64,000 nt of DNA, taken from the NCBI RefSeq assembly GCF_001649575.2, contig NC_051451.1, positions 27,264,480 through 27,328,479 on the forward strand, given 5' to 3'. Made by a program: the position numbers and the translations under genes. Numbering within the stretch: position 1 is the first letter of the stretch; every line of letters starts with the position of its first letter. The DNA is from Kryptolebias marmoratus. Its lineage: Eukaryota; Chordata; Actinopteri; Cyprinodontiformes; Rivulidae. Below are positions 38,472 to 46,849 of this stretch, in pieces. The notes under the pieces were generated by a model. The model made no database searches. It worked only from the letters and a program-made list of their open reading frames with translations, and was not told the DNA's origin.

Positions 38472-41400
38472 GCATATCACCCGCCTCCTTGTACACTAAG
38501 CTTTTAAACAATGCCTGAATTGCGTGTTGGGGATGACTCTCAGCTACTACTGCACCAAATTTCAGCTCAGTAAAAATGACTGATCTGTAGCAATTTTTTC
38601 TGTTTGCTCAGATTGATTAGCTGTGGCGGCCATCTTGAATCTGTGTAAAAGTCTTGACCGTCAGTCAGCTGACGATCAGGCGGATGGATACAGTCGGCAT
38701 CTTCAGCGTTTGAGCGGAGGAACACGGGCGTTGTTCGGTGGAGAAATCAGCAACAAGCTCAACAAACGATGACATCCAAAAGTCTTGAGTTTTAACTTTG
38801 TTAATACAGTGTTCTTTCACACCTGCACGACATTTTTAACCATTTTTGTGCCTAAAAATTGATATCTAAGAGAACATCACCACTCTTTCTACAAACTGTC
38901 TGACAGAACATCACTTCAGAAATGACCAGAATGTCTCTTTAATGTCAGCCTGCATTTATTTTGTTTTTCTTGTCTCGATGTTTGGGTCAAACGAGAACAA
39001 CAACATGTAGCTTTAGTCTTGAGTTTAGTCTCTATTGCACATCAGGAAGTTACTTAAGGATTTTAGTTAATTTTTAAAAAGGGGGAGGTTTGGAATTTTA
39101 TTTTTCTTTCACGTCTGGTAAAATCAACCAGACGGAGCTGTGATGTCTGTTTTTGAATTTGAAACTCTGCATCCCATTTCTCAGAACATGGAGATTGGAT
39201 CGGTGTTCATTTCTTCCCCCGGTGTGTTTACATTTTACGATTACTTCCTCATACATTTAAATCTGTTTTGGCAGTGGCCGCTCTTGCCATGCTAAATTCC
39301 GATTTCCTGCCTATCGGCTCGGAGTGAAACTTTCAGTCTTCTTTCAGTTCTCTTCACAGCCAGCAGCAGCAGGCGCTCGCAGGTGGAGGAAGCATGCTAC
39401 ATTATGCTACACTTCACATTAAAATTCACCTGGCAAAGCATGGGTGGGTGGGTTTTAATTATGAAGCTGTCAGAGCGACAGCAATGTGAGGCTGCAGCGA
39501 GTGCAGATATGTTTTTATTTTTCACTATTTTGTGATTTGATTCCAAGTGGAGTGAGGAACGGAGTAAAAACTAATCCCTTACAGGGGCGCACAGGCGAAG
39601 CCAACAAAAAAAGACCCCCAGCAAACCATCAGACCCACAAGTTACAACACTTAAAACATCTTTAACCCAACAACTATGACATTCTTCTTCATTTCTCTGC
39701 AAAACCAGATCCCTGACATCTTTAACTTAAACAGTCTGCTCGGTCAAAAGGTTTCCACTGACTTCCCACAGAGCTCCGGGTTTTTTCCCACAGCTTCTCC
39801 TTCATGAGAAAGGTTGATGTTTAGCGTCCTCTGATGGATGAGGGTAAGATGCAGAGAAGATGAGCATCATATTCAGGGATGAATTATGTTCTTTAGCTGC
39901 TATTAACCTCATCTGACAGCAACCAGGTCTAAAAATATCCTGATAATAAAACCAGGATCAAGCGGCGTTTCCCAGCCTGATATTCTGGCACCCGTTCCTC
40001 AGCAGCATCATTTTGTCAGACGATGAAATTACTTCTCCTCAGACACAAATCGTCTCTCTTGGCACAAACAAATTTTGTTTTCTGGTCACTCAGTTCATTG
40101 AGAAGCTTTCAGACTCCGCCCATAAAACTTTAACAGAGGTTTGAGTTCTTCTCTTTTTACGCACCTAAAGTTTTCATTTATAAAATCCCCATCTGCTCTC
40201 CTGTATGTTTATTTGTCTTTTTGTTTGTTTGGTTGTTGTCAGATCTGTTTCTCTCTCTGTAACTCAGGTTCTGTTCTGATCCGGTTTCAGCTCTGGTATT
40301 TTTGTTGCATCGACAAGTTTGGTTTTGTTTTCCTCCACCTGCCTGCCTGGACTCCTGCACTCCTGGGTCCTGTTTCCCAGTCCCTCCTGATGAAAAACAT
40401 CCCCGTATCATGATGCCGTCACCACTGTGCTTCGCTGTGGGGCAGGTGTTTTCTGCAACATGAGAGCTGTTAGGTTTGCAGCTGACATGATTGTTCTTGA
40501 TGAACCAAAGGTTTGACCACAGCAGCTTCTTCCACATGTTTGGGGGGTCTTATGAATGGAGGTTGTGCAGTGAAAAGTGTTAAAGTATATATTTTTAGTA
40601 TTATGCAAAACACGTTTTATTCCCCATTTAAATTATCTCTTATAAACAAATGTAGAATCCCTTTAAACTCAAGTTTGAAAGCCAACAAAACAAAGTACCA
40701 AGGGGGTGAATACTTTTGCAGTCCAGTGTGTAAGTTTTCTTTTTCTTCTTTTTGACTATTTGAATATATAAATTAAATGTAATTAAAGGCTTTAAGGTTC
40801 TAATTCTTCTGTATTTATGTAAAATCTCTTCTCTGAGGCTCCATATTAGTTTATGAATCTAGGATAAAAGATAATTATTTATTTGGAAGACACCTTAATG
40901 AATATTATTGTAAAGGAATCCAAGCAGCTAATGAGAAAAGCCGCTTTTGTGTTTTTTATCTTGCAGTTGGTTGTATTTGTATTATTTAATACGGAGATGC
41001 AGAGAAAGAAAACACTGAAATGAAACCCGCAAAGGGAGACAGGGAGACAAAAAGCAACAAAGCAAAGAGACTCATGACTTCTAAGTCTCAGCGGTAAACA
41101 CGAGGCTGTCATTTACCTCCGATAAAATAAAACTACCACAAAGTACACCTCCACTGAATCCACACTGATGGCCAGGTACAGGAGGTGAAGGCTAACAAGT
41201 GTCCTTTCACACCTGCCGAGAAGAAAAACAGCAAATTCCAGATGACCCCAATTATCCTGCTTTCACGATGCTTTTTGAGGAGAGACAAAGAGCATCATCC
41301 GCCGCCTCCGAGAGCAGAGAGCGACTGGTTCTGATCCGCCGGGTTTCAAATGTGTCTGAAGCAACAATTACTGTTTAACTAAATGCTCCTCTCTGTCAGA

Positions 41401-41587
41401 AACACAGGTTTGAAACTCACGACTGAAACATAAATCACATTTTAATGTCCTGATATTCTTTCTGCTTACTGGATATCATCAGGTTTCTTTGGCTTCTTTG
41501 TACATAGATATTAACTCTATGCACTGAAGAAAAAATCTTTAAATATACAGTTTTAACTGTTCTTTAAATGTGACTGTTAACATAGCA

Positions 41588-41654
<67 letters not shown>

Positions 41655-43510
41655 ATTAACATTTTTGATTCAAGAATAAAGTATTAAATTGAAGTTTATT
41701 TCTTTCATGCATCCACCCATCCATCCATCCATCCATCCATCCATCTATCCATTGATTCATCTATCCATCCATCCATCCAACCCTCAACTTTCTGCCACTT
41801 CTCTGTGGCCGGTTCACGGAGACAACAGGTCCAGGAGAGAAACTCAAACATCAGCAACACTCTCCAGCTCCTCCTGGTGAATCCCAGAGGAGACATATAA
41901 TCCCTCCAGCAAGTTCTGAGTCTGCACCAGGATCTCCTCCCTGTGGGTCATATCCAGAAAACCTTAGGAGCCATCCTAATCAAGATACCAGAACCTCCTC
42001 AGCTGACTCCTTTCTATGAGGAGGAGCAGCAGCTCGACTCTGAGCTCCCCCATGATGACGGAGCTCCTCACTTTATCTCTAAATCTGAACCTGGTCACCC
42101 TACAGAAGAAGCTCATTTCAGCCGCTTGTATCTGAGATATTGTTCTTTAAGTTATGATCCATACTGCACGAAAAAGAGAAGAAAGAATTTTATTTTTTCT
42201 ACAAATTTTAATTTAATTTTTACAGCTAAGGCGCCAGAAATGAAATCTGAAAGAAAAAACATAGCAACAGGTAATATTCTATTTGCTGTATGCCAGAAAA
42301 ATAGCATTGCAGAAGACATTAACATCACTGATATCCCATCTTTGTAATTATTTATATAAGCCAAAATACAGCAACAGTTCCAAAGCTATAAGCTATATAA
42401 AATGTAAATATGAAAGTGCCACAGGTGTTAAAGAATATAAAAAAGCATTTGTTTGTTTCTGGTCAACAAAGAAATGAAAATAAACCAGATTTGACTGCAG
42501 GTTACAATAAAAAACCTGTTTTATTCTTTGATTAACTGCAGACTGAGCTTCAGAATTCTGGATCTTTACGATAACAATGGAAATATAAATATTTAGTGAA
42601 ATGTTAATCAGCCACATTTTGAAATCACAAACAAAGACCGAAAGCAGAAATCTTCTTAGCTTCACTCTTTAGAGACACCAACCCTTGTGTTTGTGCAGCT
42701 ACCAGCTCATCCTGGCTGTAAAATCTGCTAACCAAGAAGCCCAAGGACACATTTTAAACATAATACAGAAAGATCTATGCAGCAGATGAAGCTGCATTCT
42801 CCAGCTTTAAAATCATCTTTCTAACTTTAATCTTTTTTAATCAGGAATGTGTTTAAACCTGCAGCATTTCTGATTAAAATAAGTTTTTTTGTTCCAGATC
42901 AAATCATGGAGAAAATCAGCAAATGACTGAAATCGTGATGCAAACGGACTTGATGCCTTCAGTAAACGATTAATAATTTATGATGATATTAGTTTTGAAG
43001 ATTGAACCCGAGAGGCATGAATTTGATATTCAGTGGAGCAAATCCGAGCATCACTGAGGACTTCCCTCCTCTGGTTTTTATGGAGTGAAGTGGTTAAAGA
43101 AACCTCTCTAACCTCCTGTGACTAGAAGGAATGAAAGCCCACAGACACGGGCTGAAACAGGGACACACATGGACACACATGGACATACATGGACACACAG
43201 GGACACACAGGGACACACATGGACACACAGGGACACACAGGCAGTAAAACCCTGAGCTGGTTTTACAACCTGTTACCGGATCTGTCCATGGTGCTGAACC
43301 TGCAGGACTTTTACATCATGGCCGCATCAGTCACCAAAACTCATCAGGTTACACGAGAAGATGGATTTTTACTTTCTGTCTTTACTTAAAGAGGCTTTTG
43401 TTTTTTTATTTTTTTACTCACACAAAAACTCCGAAAAGCAGAACTCGGATGCCGACCTCCAGAGCCAGCTGCCGCATGTTTTTCCTCCGCTCCGCCGGCG
43501 ACACGTTCAT
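3769..43510 (-). CDS. plpp4: Phospholipid phosphatase 4 (PLPP4/PPAPDC1A), complete 7-exon gene
   Basis: Joined exons: 43510-43422, 24782-24674, 22231-22141, 14453-14390, 14234-14110, 5534-5364, 3977-3769 (858 nt, 285 aa plus stop). All introns are GT-AG and the phases agree at every junction. The protein is a six-helix integral membrane enzyme of the PAP2 superfamily. The family removes phosphate from phosphatidate, lysophosphatidate and diacylglycerol pyrophosphate without needing Mg2+. Catalytic motifs are visible: KLIVGRPRP (K113, R120, P121), PSSH (154-157, catalytic H157) and SRTCDYKH (206-213) followed by D217. Hydrophobic segments lie near residues 19-36, 64-84, 95-117, 158-176, 187-205 and 217-234. 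The C-terminus LEGLTEGPV matches PLPP4 rather than PLPP5 as I recall them. Mammalian PLPP4 is about 270 aa and starts at the Met equivalent to codon 12 here. No frameshift or stop is seen, so the gene looks functional. Confidence 0.96.
3978..5363 (-). other. plpp4 intron 6 contents
   Basis: A 1.4-kb intron. The part near exon 7 (about 4040-4260) is non-repetitive. 4340-4640 resembles a degraded copy of the GCTAAA-type dispersed family. The remainder shows no gene or recognisable element. Confidence 0.7.
5364..5534 (-). CDS. plpp4: plpp4 coding exon 6
   Basis: Encodes F160 to Q216: membrane segment 4 ([17 protein letters not shown]), a basic loop (GRGRSWR), membrane segment 5 and motif 3 ([11 protein letters not shown]). 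H213 is the expected second catalytic histidine. The acceptor is CTACAG|TTGCG and the donor CAAG|GTATCA. The exon is 171 nt. Confidence 0.97.
5604..5934. mobile_element. Non-autonomous hAT element with 8-bp target duplication
   Basis: Terminal sequences CAATGATTCCCAAAG and GTTTGGGAACCTCTG are imperfect inverted repeats. The element is flanked by identical 8-bp direct repeats ATCTAGAG at 5596-5603 and 5935-5942, the hAT signature. The 331-bp element has no transposase frame. Confidence 0.85.
6202..6440 (+). repeat. Dispersed repeat family A copy
   Basis: Starts with the palindrome CATGCCTTGAAGGAATGCAT next to CTAG. It contains the family's GCTACCACAACAAAATTTAG and GAGAGTTTCAATAAAATCTG blocks. 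The middle is shortened. Confidence 0.7.
6555..6920 (-). mobile_element. Possible retroelement 3' fragment
   Basis: Phrases such as TTCCACAGGGGGAAATTG and GCAGCCTGATGGCCGCTGGT are familiar from fish retroelement ends. No frame or target duplication is visible, so this is a similarity-by-memory call. Confidence 0.3.
9905..10086. mobile_element. hAT-type MITE, strongly palindromic
   Basis: A 182-bp element whose two arms are near-perfect inverted repeats over about 40 bp (core TCCTGGTCCTGGAGGGCCAC). Flanking 8-mers TATTGAAT and TATTAGAA match at five of eight positions, a decayed target duplication. Same family as 48018-48209. Confidence 0.8.
11515..11865 (-). repeat. Dispersed repeat family A copy
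   Basis: Contains AATTTGGTGTGGTAGTAGCT and CTCATTCAAGATGGC in reverse orientation. It ends in GGTGGCAGGCGAGATGC, with a decayed palindrome. Confidence 0.7.
11956..12147 (+). mobile_element. SINE-like element with tRNA-type head
   Basis: A consensus A box TGGTATAGTGG (11965-11975) and B box GGTTCAAGCCC (12009-12019) sit at tRNA-like spacing. They are followed by an unrelated body and an A-rich AATAAAGGTTAATAAA tail. It fits a tRNA-derived SINE rather than a tRNA gene, since no cloverleaf closes. Confidence 0.65.
14110..14234 (-). CDS. plpp4: plpp4 coding exon 5
   Basis: Completes motif 1 (RPRPDY), then encodes the extramembrane loop with two cysteines (C127, C139) and motif 2 in [13 protein letters not shown], with catalytic H157. 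The acceptor is TTTCAG|ACCCAG and the donor CCT|GTGAGT. The exon is 125 nt. Confidence 0.97.
14390..14453 (-). CDS. plpp4: plpp4 coding exon 4
   Basis: A short 64-nt exon encoding [20 protein letters not shown] and the split arginine R118. It holds membrane segment 3 and the first half of catalytic motif 1 (K113). The acceptor is CCCCCAG|CTGTGT and the donor GGCAG|GTAAGC. It is separated from exon 5 by only 155 bp. Confidence 0.96.
14815..15345 (-). repeat. Dispersed repeat family A, two tandem units
   Basis: Two consecutive units each start TCTGTTAGCAAAATATCTC-like (14835, 15030). The element finishes with GGCGGGTGATATGCATTCC and the palindrome at about 15316-15334. Confidence 0.75.
16106..16152. 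repeat. (GT)n microsatellite
   Basis: About 23 GT units with two GGGTGGGTG interruptions. Confidence 0.95.
17429..19018. mobile_element. TIR DNA transposon, copy 1, interrupted by assembly gap
   Basis: Bounded by CAATCCCTCCAGGAT and its inverted partner ATCCTGGAGGGTCTG. The subterminal regions are crowded with TTGCGA/GTTGCGG motifs on both sides. The inside contains a minus-strand open stretch (beginning [15 protein letters not shown] at 17750) and then 848 N. It is very similar to 62279-62942, which lies in the opposite orientation and is internally shorter. The superfamily is not settled; a transposase may lie in the gap. Confidence 0.8.
17932..18779. other. Assembly gap (848 N)
   Basis: A run of N inside transposon copy 1. 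The long open frames that cross it are artefacts of translating N. The repeat content around it probably caused the gap. Confidence 1.
22141..22231 (-). CDS. plpp4: plpp4 coding exon 3
   Basis: Encodes [20 protein letters not shown] and the following loop to L96, plus one base of A97. The acceptor is CACAG|GCGATT and the donor TTAG|GTGCGT. Membrane segment 2 continues from exon 2 into this exon. Confidence 0.96.
22874..23265 (+). mobile_element. Solo LTR with 5-bp target duplication
   Basis: Starts TGTCAGG and ends TGACA (the TG..CA rule for LTRs) and is flanked by identical CTCGC at 22869-22873 and 23266-23270. A TTTAAAA-type box lies near 23043. No internal retroelement sequence is attached, so it is a solo LTR. 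Teleost Gypsy-type LTRs look like this, but the family assignment is inferred. Confidence 0.8.
24100..24560. repeat. Dispersed repeat family A, units of opposite orientation
   Basis: A reverse unit (GTGTGGTAGTAGCTGAGAGT near 24191) is followed by forward material (GAGATATTTTGCTAA near 24331, then GCTCAATATCTGTAAAAATG near 24463). Confidence 0.7.
24674..24782 (-). CDS. plpp4: plpp4 coding exon 2
   Basis: Encodes V30-F66, including the family-typical stretch [20 protein letters not shown] and the start of membrane segment 2. The acceptor is CGCAG|GTTCAC and the donor TTC|GTAAGT. It is 109 nt long and ends in phase 0, so it joins exon 3 cleanly. Confidence 0.96.
25425..26090 (+). repeat. Dispersed repeat family B with long GCTAAA-type internal array
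   Basis: The flanks (ACTTGCTAAAGAAGCTAAAA; GATACATGAACAGCTAAAAT; GTGTGAATGCTGATTCAGA) surround an array of degenerate GCTAAAAGTAGCAAAA-like units from about 25480 to 25905. This is the longest array of the family in the window. Confidence 0.75.
26857..27480. repeat. Dispersed repeat family A, palindromic pair
   Basis: A forward unit begins CTTGAAGGAATGCCTATCAC and ends near 27145. An inverted unit starts at about 27170 and ends in CTTCGAGGAATGCTAG near 27473. The whole behaves as one long inverted repeat. Confidence 0.75.
28165..28428 (+). mobile_element. Solo LTR, second copy, 5-bp target duplication
   Basis: Starts TGTGAGG and ends TGACA, with identical AAAAC flanks at 28160-28164 and 28429-28433. 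The 3' part (CTGGGTTCGCCTCC) matches the LTR at 22874-23265, and an AATAAA lies near 28369. It is shorter than the first copy, so part of the middle is missing. Confidence 0.8.
28435..28620 (-). repeat. Dispersed repeat family A fragment
   Basis: GGTTCAAGATGGCCGTAG and TTGGTGTGGTTTTAGCTGAG blocks, adjoining the solo LTR at 28165-28428. Confidence 0.65.
29790..29900 (+). repeat. Dispersed repeat family A fragment
   Basis: GCTACTACCACACCAGATTT followed by AGCACAATATCTGCAAAACC; only one block is preserved. Confidence 0.55.
30555..30895 (-). repeat. Dispersed repeat family A copy
   Basis: Runs from TGTTAGCAAAATAGCTG to GCAGGCGATGTGCATTCC and CTAGGCCTTTTATTTTTA, a nearly full single unit with its terminal palindrome. 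Confidence 0.75.
31455..31730 (-). repeat. Dispersed repeat family A copy
   Basis: TCTGTTAGCAAAATATCTCC through GTAGTAGTAGCTGAGAG to a decayed CAAGGAATG end near 31713. Confidence 0.7.
31874..32142 (-). mobile_element. SINE-like element with tRNA-type head, minus strand
   Basis: On the minus strand a perfect A box TGGCTCAGTGG (32133-32123) and a B box with one mismatch, GGTTTGATTCC (32089-32079), are followed by a body. It ends in GTGCTTTATAACTACAGTC, a common fish repeat tail. It is not a functional tRNA. Confidence 0.6.
33070..33430 (-). repeat. Dispersed repeat family B copy
   Basis: Reverse-oriented: TTTTAGCCATTCATATCAAA, GTTCAGCTCATTCAGGAGAC and a short TAGCTTTTAGCTAC section. Confidence 0.65.
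33440..33750 (+). mobile_element. Short Tc1-like transposase relic
   Basis: AAGCACGGTGGTGGTAGCATCATG-type sequence near 33450-33473 is the conserved core of Tc1-like transposase DNA. The rest is heavily decayed. It includes a local tandem duplication of about 28 bp (TCAGAACTGGTTTCT, near 33559-33614). Confidence 0.6.
34630..34865 (-). repeat. Dispersed repeat family A copy
   Basis: Contains TTTTAATGAAACTTTCAGG and TTATGTGGCAGTAGCTGAGA; the palindromic end is missing. Confidence 0.65.
36515..36620 (-). repeat. Dispersed repeat family A fragment
   Basis: CTGTTAGCAAAATATCTCAT and the following half-unit only. Confidence 0.6.
37917..38159. mobile_element. Related hAT MITE, older copy
   Basis: Ends CAGTGATTCTCAAACC and CTTTGGGAACCTCTG match the ends of the element at 5604-5934. 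The flanking 8-mers (ACATTGAT, ATCTAAAT) agree at only half their positions, so the target duplication has decayed or an end was lost. Confidence 0.6.
38433..38464. repeat. (AT)n microsatellite
   Basis: An uninterrupted AT run of 32 bases. Confidence 0.95.
38460..38660 (+). repeat. Dispersed repeat family A copy, truncated at a TA tract
   Basis: GCATATCACCCGCCTCC, CTCAGCTACTACTGCACC and GTGGCGGCCATCTTGAATC are present. The left end abuts the AT microsatellite at 38433-38464. Confidence 0.65.
40375..40735 (-). mobile_element. Tc1-like transposon relic, internally deleted
   Basis: Reads as the reverse complement of Tc1-like transposase DNA near 40405-40440. It ends in GGGGGTGAATACTTTTGCAG at about 40704-40723, the family's terminal sequence. 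The middle is deleted, and no usable reading frame remains. Confidence 0.7.
41590..41650. repeat. (AT)n microsatellite
   Basis: An uninterrupted AT run of about 61 bases; it can extrude a cruciform and is likely length-polymorphic. Confidence 0.95.
41710..42165 (-). mobile_element. Non-LTR retrotransposon (LINE) 3' end
   Basis: On the minus strand this reads as the degraded end of a fish LINE reverse-transcriptase ORF, followed by a (GATG)n tail seen here as ATCC repeats at 41710-41779. Only the 3' end is present, as expected from incomplete reverse transcription. Stops and frameshifts break the frame. The family (Rex-like or RTE/L2-like) is not resolved. Confidence 0.65.
43161..43240. repeat. 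10-bp minisatellite
   Basis: Eight copies of GGACACACAT/GGACACACAG, about 180 bp downstream of plpp4 exon 1 in its first intron. Confidence 0.9.
43422..43510 (-). CDS. plpp4: plpp4 coding exon 1
   Basis: Encodes residues 1-29 plus two bases of V30, including most of the first membrane segment ([18 protein letters not shown]). The donor is T|GTGAGT. Three in-frame ATGs compete. 43531-43529 has a poor context with C at -3. 43510-43508, used here, has A at -3. 43477-43475 has A at -3 and lines up with the mammalian start. An in-frame stop lies further upstream. The family comparison favours the third ATG, while a scanning ribosome might use either upstream one. Confidence 0.88.
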
Positions 43511-43687
43511 GGTTCTGAGGAGATCCGTCATGTGAAACTGAACACAAAGGCGGTCCGGTTCCGGTCCGGGCTGCAGGGTTCTTTAATAATCCACAGAAAG
43601 CAGAGAGGAGAAAGGCTCACTGATCCCGCATCCCGTCCGTTTCAACTCAGCCACCTGAAGCAGCTCCTTCCGATCCTTCACTAGATC

Positions 43688-43690
<3 letters not shown>
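43511..43690 (-). promoter_or_regulatory. Probable plpp4 5' leader and proximal promoter
   Basis: This stretch, and exon 1 with it, is clearly richer in G+C and CpG than the AT-rich surroundings. It ends at an A/T homopolymer-like tract (43691-43733). It lies directly upstream of plpp4 exon 1. No TATA box is obvious, so a CpG-type promoter is inferred. The transcription start is not located. Confidence 0.45.
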
Positions 43691-43722
<32 letters not shown>

Positions 43723-43900
43723 ATTGGAACTCTGCTGCTGGCAGGTCTTTGTTCCGCTCCTTGAACTGGGTTGGAGAATGGAGAGCAGAAAATGTAGGGG
43801 AAAATGCGGGAAACCGTTCAGGTGCGGGAGAAAACTGATGGAGATGCAAAGTAAGGAGAGAGAGAGTTCAGTCGTCACTGCGCGTGCAGACCCCCCCCCC

Positions 43901-43926
43901 TCATCCTCATCCTCATCCTCATCCTC
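43901..43926. repeat. (TCATCC)n microsatellite
   Basis: Four units next to a ten-base C run at 43891-43900, upstream of the plpp4 promoter. Confidence 0.9.
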
Positions 43927-43939
43927 TTTCTGTGCATGT

Positions 43940-44490
43940 GTGTGTGTTGAGGATGACTCTCAGCTACTACCACACTAAATTTTAGCTTAATATGTGTAAA
44001 ACTGGCTGAGTTATACACCTTTTTGTGTTTCCTAAGATAAGTTAGCTGTGGCGGCCATCTTGATTTAAGTTCCAAATGTTCATCAGCTGTAGATGTTCTC
44101 AGAATAATAACTTCCTGGAAGTTTCATTAAAATCCGTCCTGTAGTTCATGAGATATTTTGCTAACAGACACAGTTTACTCCATTAGCAAAGTTAAAAAAA
44201 CAAAAACAGATCATTTAGTTTTCAGATTATGTGTTGGGAATGACTCCCTGCTACTACCACAACAAATTTTAACTCATAATCTGTAAAATTGACAGAGCTG
44301 TGATTTTTGAGTTTGCTTAGCTGTGGCAGCCATCTTGAATAAACCTACAACCAGTTATCGCTTTCTGATAGTTTCATTAAAATGTCTTCACTGGTTCGTG
44401 AGATATTTTGCTAACACTAGAGACACAATCAAACACACGGGGAAAAAATAAAACATTATTGCCCTCTGCCTTCGATGGTGGGTGATAAAA
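43940..44490 (+). repeat. Dispersed repeat family A, two tandem units, 0.4 kb upstream of plpp4
   Basis: Two direct units (GCTACTACCACACTAAATTT at about 43961 and CTACTACCACAACAAATTTT at about 44251), each with the CATCTTGA block. They end in a second hairpin, TGCCTTCGATGGTGGGTGAT, near 44467-44486. Confidence 0.75.
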
Positions 44491-45099
44491 ATAATCCGCG
44501 CTCAGAATTTGATATAAAAAATAAAAAAATCTAAAATATGACATTCAGACTTTTTGGTGATTTCTGCTGAGATGTTTCTACACGTGATCAGTAAGCGGAG
44601 GTTCCACTGTACGTTCTCCAGCCTCTGGAAACAACAAAGAGCTCCGTCTTTGTTTGTGTTAATGACTACAACAACTTCTGACGAGAGGAACAGCCCTCAG
44701 CCTGACACCTGGGATTACATCACCGTACAGAAGGATGACCAGAGTCTCACACCTCCGGGTCTGAGCAGCCAGACAGTGATGAACGAGCCGAAGCAGCAGC
44801 TGGGAAGCCTGACCAGCTCCTCACAGACACTTATGAATATTTCATACACTTTTAAACTGACCTTCCTGCTTCACCTGCCAATCAGATGGATGTGTGGATA
44901 TGAATGGCAGAGAGGGAGACACTGATGTTGGAAAAAAAAAACTCCTGACCCAAAAACTTTCATCTCTCCTTTTTAGGTCACAAATCTGATGAGCTGGAAA
45001 CTGATACGATTTGAGAAATTCTGCATTCCTGCTAACAAGACATCCTGCGGGTTCCAGTAAGCGCGAGTAAAACTAAAGAAATCGCTTTTTCCGTCAACG

Positions 45100-45480
45100 C
45101 TGAGCGCTGAATGACTGCTGAAATCTGCTGAAATCTGCTGAAGAAGCTGAAACTGAGGGTTTAGAACAGGACTAGAAGCTAAAATTACCAAAAGGCTCGT
45201 TAAAGGCTAAAAGTAGCAAAAGGGGGAAGTTAGTAATTTTAGTAGTAAAGAGTTGCTAAAAGCAGAACCCACATCCTGAAACAGATTTTAAAGAGAACAA
45301 TGTTTGTCTGTAAATAAATGTAGAGAATTTATAAAAGTATAAAAAGGACAAAAAACAAAAGTCCATCTCCTCAATGACCTAAATGTTTTATGTATAAATG
45401 GCTAAAACAGCACAAAGTAGTTTGACTTCAGAAACCTACGGAAAAATAAAACCAGGACAACAATAATCTGAACACAGCGA
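45100..45480 (+). repeat. Dispersed repeat family B copy
   Basis: GAAGAAGCTGAAACTGAGGG, a few GCTAAAAGTAGCAAAAG units and the CTAAAACAGCACAAAGTAG end. Confidence 0.65.
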
Positions 45481-46029
45481 ACACTCACTTAAAGGCAGGA
45501 TTTTGATCTTTTCCTTTGTGAAATAAAGGATCTTGAGTCTTTGCTGCTCCCTAATAAAACAACAGAACAAGAGGAGAGCTAGAAATGGTGGAAGGCTGTG
45601 AGGAGAACTCCAACTTCAAAGCTTTCTGCCAGTCATCTGATATTTGGGCTTTTAGGGGAGCACAGTGTGTTTATTATGAGCTATCAGCCTGGTTTAATCC
45701 TGCAGCATCACAGCTCTGATGGAGCAGATGATTCACTTCGGTTGGAGAGGCTTTACGGACCTTCTGAGGATGGCTAAAACAACTACAGGGAAAAGCCCAG
45801 ATGTTTTTTGTTTCTGTTCTTTTCAGCCATGCTGGTTGTCTGTCACGTTCCCTGGAGGTCCTGTTACCCCACAGGGTTGGACATATCTGAATTACAGCTC
45901 ATTTCACTAAATCAAAGTTGAACACGTCGTCTGAGCGTTGATTGTTCTCTGCAGCACAGTGACTCATTTTGCTGCTCAGGGATCAGTTTAGGCTTCAGTA
46001 GATTTCACTGAAGCTGAAATGGTTTGGAA

Positions 46030-46200
46030 AAGAAAACAGTGTGTGTTTGTCCGTGTTGACTCGATTTAAGATGGCTGCCACACCTAAGCAACCTTAGCAA
46101 ACTCAAACACGTCAATAACTCGGTCAGTTTTATGCATATGGAGCTAAATTTCGATGTGATAGAAGCTGAGATATCTCAGGATATCGCACAAAGCGTTTGT
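46030..46200 (-). repeat. Dispersed repeat family A fragment
   Basis: GATTTAAGATGGCTGCCACA and the following AGTTTTATGCATATGGAGC block; both ends are missing. Confidence 0.6.
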
Positions 46201-46849
46201 TTGGTCCTCAAAAACTGTGAAAATATTAGTCTTGAGTTGTAACAGAGCTGCAAAACCTACAGCAGTAATAGTTGTTATAAATAAATATTCAGTGCACTGA
46301 ATTCCAATAATGAAGTCTTACTTTTAAAGCTGGAGGTATGAGCTACCCTAAATCAGCTTTAAATTACTTCAGGATTTTACACCAAATATTTTATCCAAAA
46401 ATTCCCAACATCATTTTTTCAAATTACCCTGAGAGATGTCTCTGGTCTGAAACCGTTAAGCACAAAGTGAAGTAAAGAAAAAAATAGCTTAAGGATGATA
46501 TATTTTTTCAGATTATTTTAGTGCGCTCTCATTTCTGTACAGTTTTCCTTCTTCAGGCTCATGAAACTTTTGATGAGTGGAAACTCGGCGCTGCTGTGGA
46601 GGATTAAATTTGAACCACTGAAGAAGTTTTCTGGTCGACTGACAGGAAGCCAGAGAATATGTTAAATACTGTTTATTTTGGCAGCAGACATTCTTTTAAT
46701 CACTGTCTAAGAGAGCAGTTTTTTTCCAACCACACGAGGCAGAGAGTAAGCAAAGATCAATAGACCATTAACTGCAGCTGAAATCCTTCAGCTGTAGTCC
46801 AGCTTCACTTACTCTGATGGGAAGTTCAGTTTGACTAAAACACTCATTT

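Larger units (their letters stand above)
24783..43421 (-). other. plpp4 intron 1 contents
   Basis: A long 18.6-kb first intron. It carries a GCTAAA array (25425-26090), many family A copies, a solo LTR (28165-28428), a SINE-like element (31874-32142), Tc1-like relics (33440-33750, 40375-40735), a hAT element (37917-38159), AT microsatellites and a LINE 3' end (41710-42165). Complex, repeat-poor patches at 26100-26450, 29000-29480 and 39160-39500 are possible enhancers. No other exon is supported; 42200-43150 shows nothing recognisable. Confidence 0.7.

Noticed and set aside
41100..41225. A possible extra plpp4 exon near 41.1-41.2 kb
   Set aside because: Exons 1 and 2 join in frame without it, its frame holds stops, and it has no family similarity.
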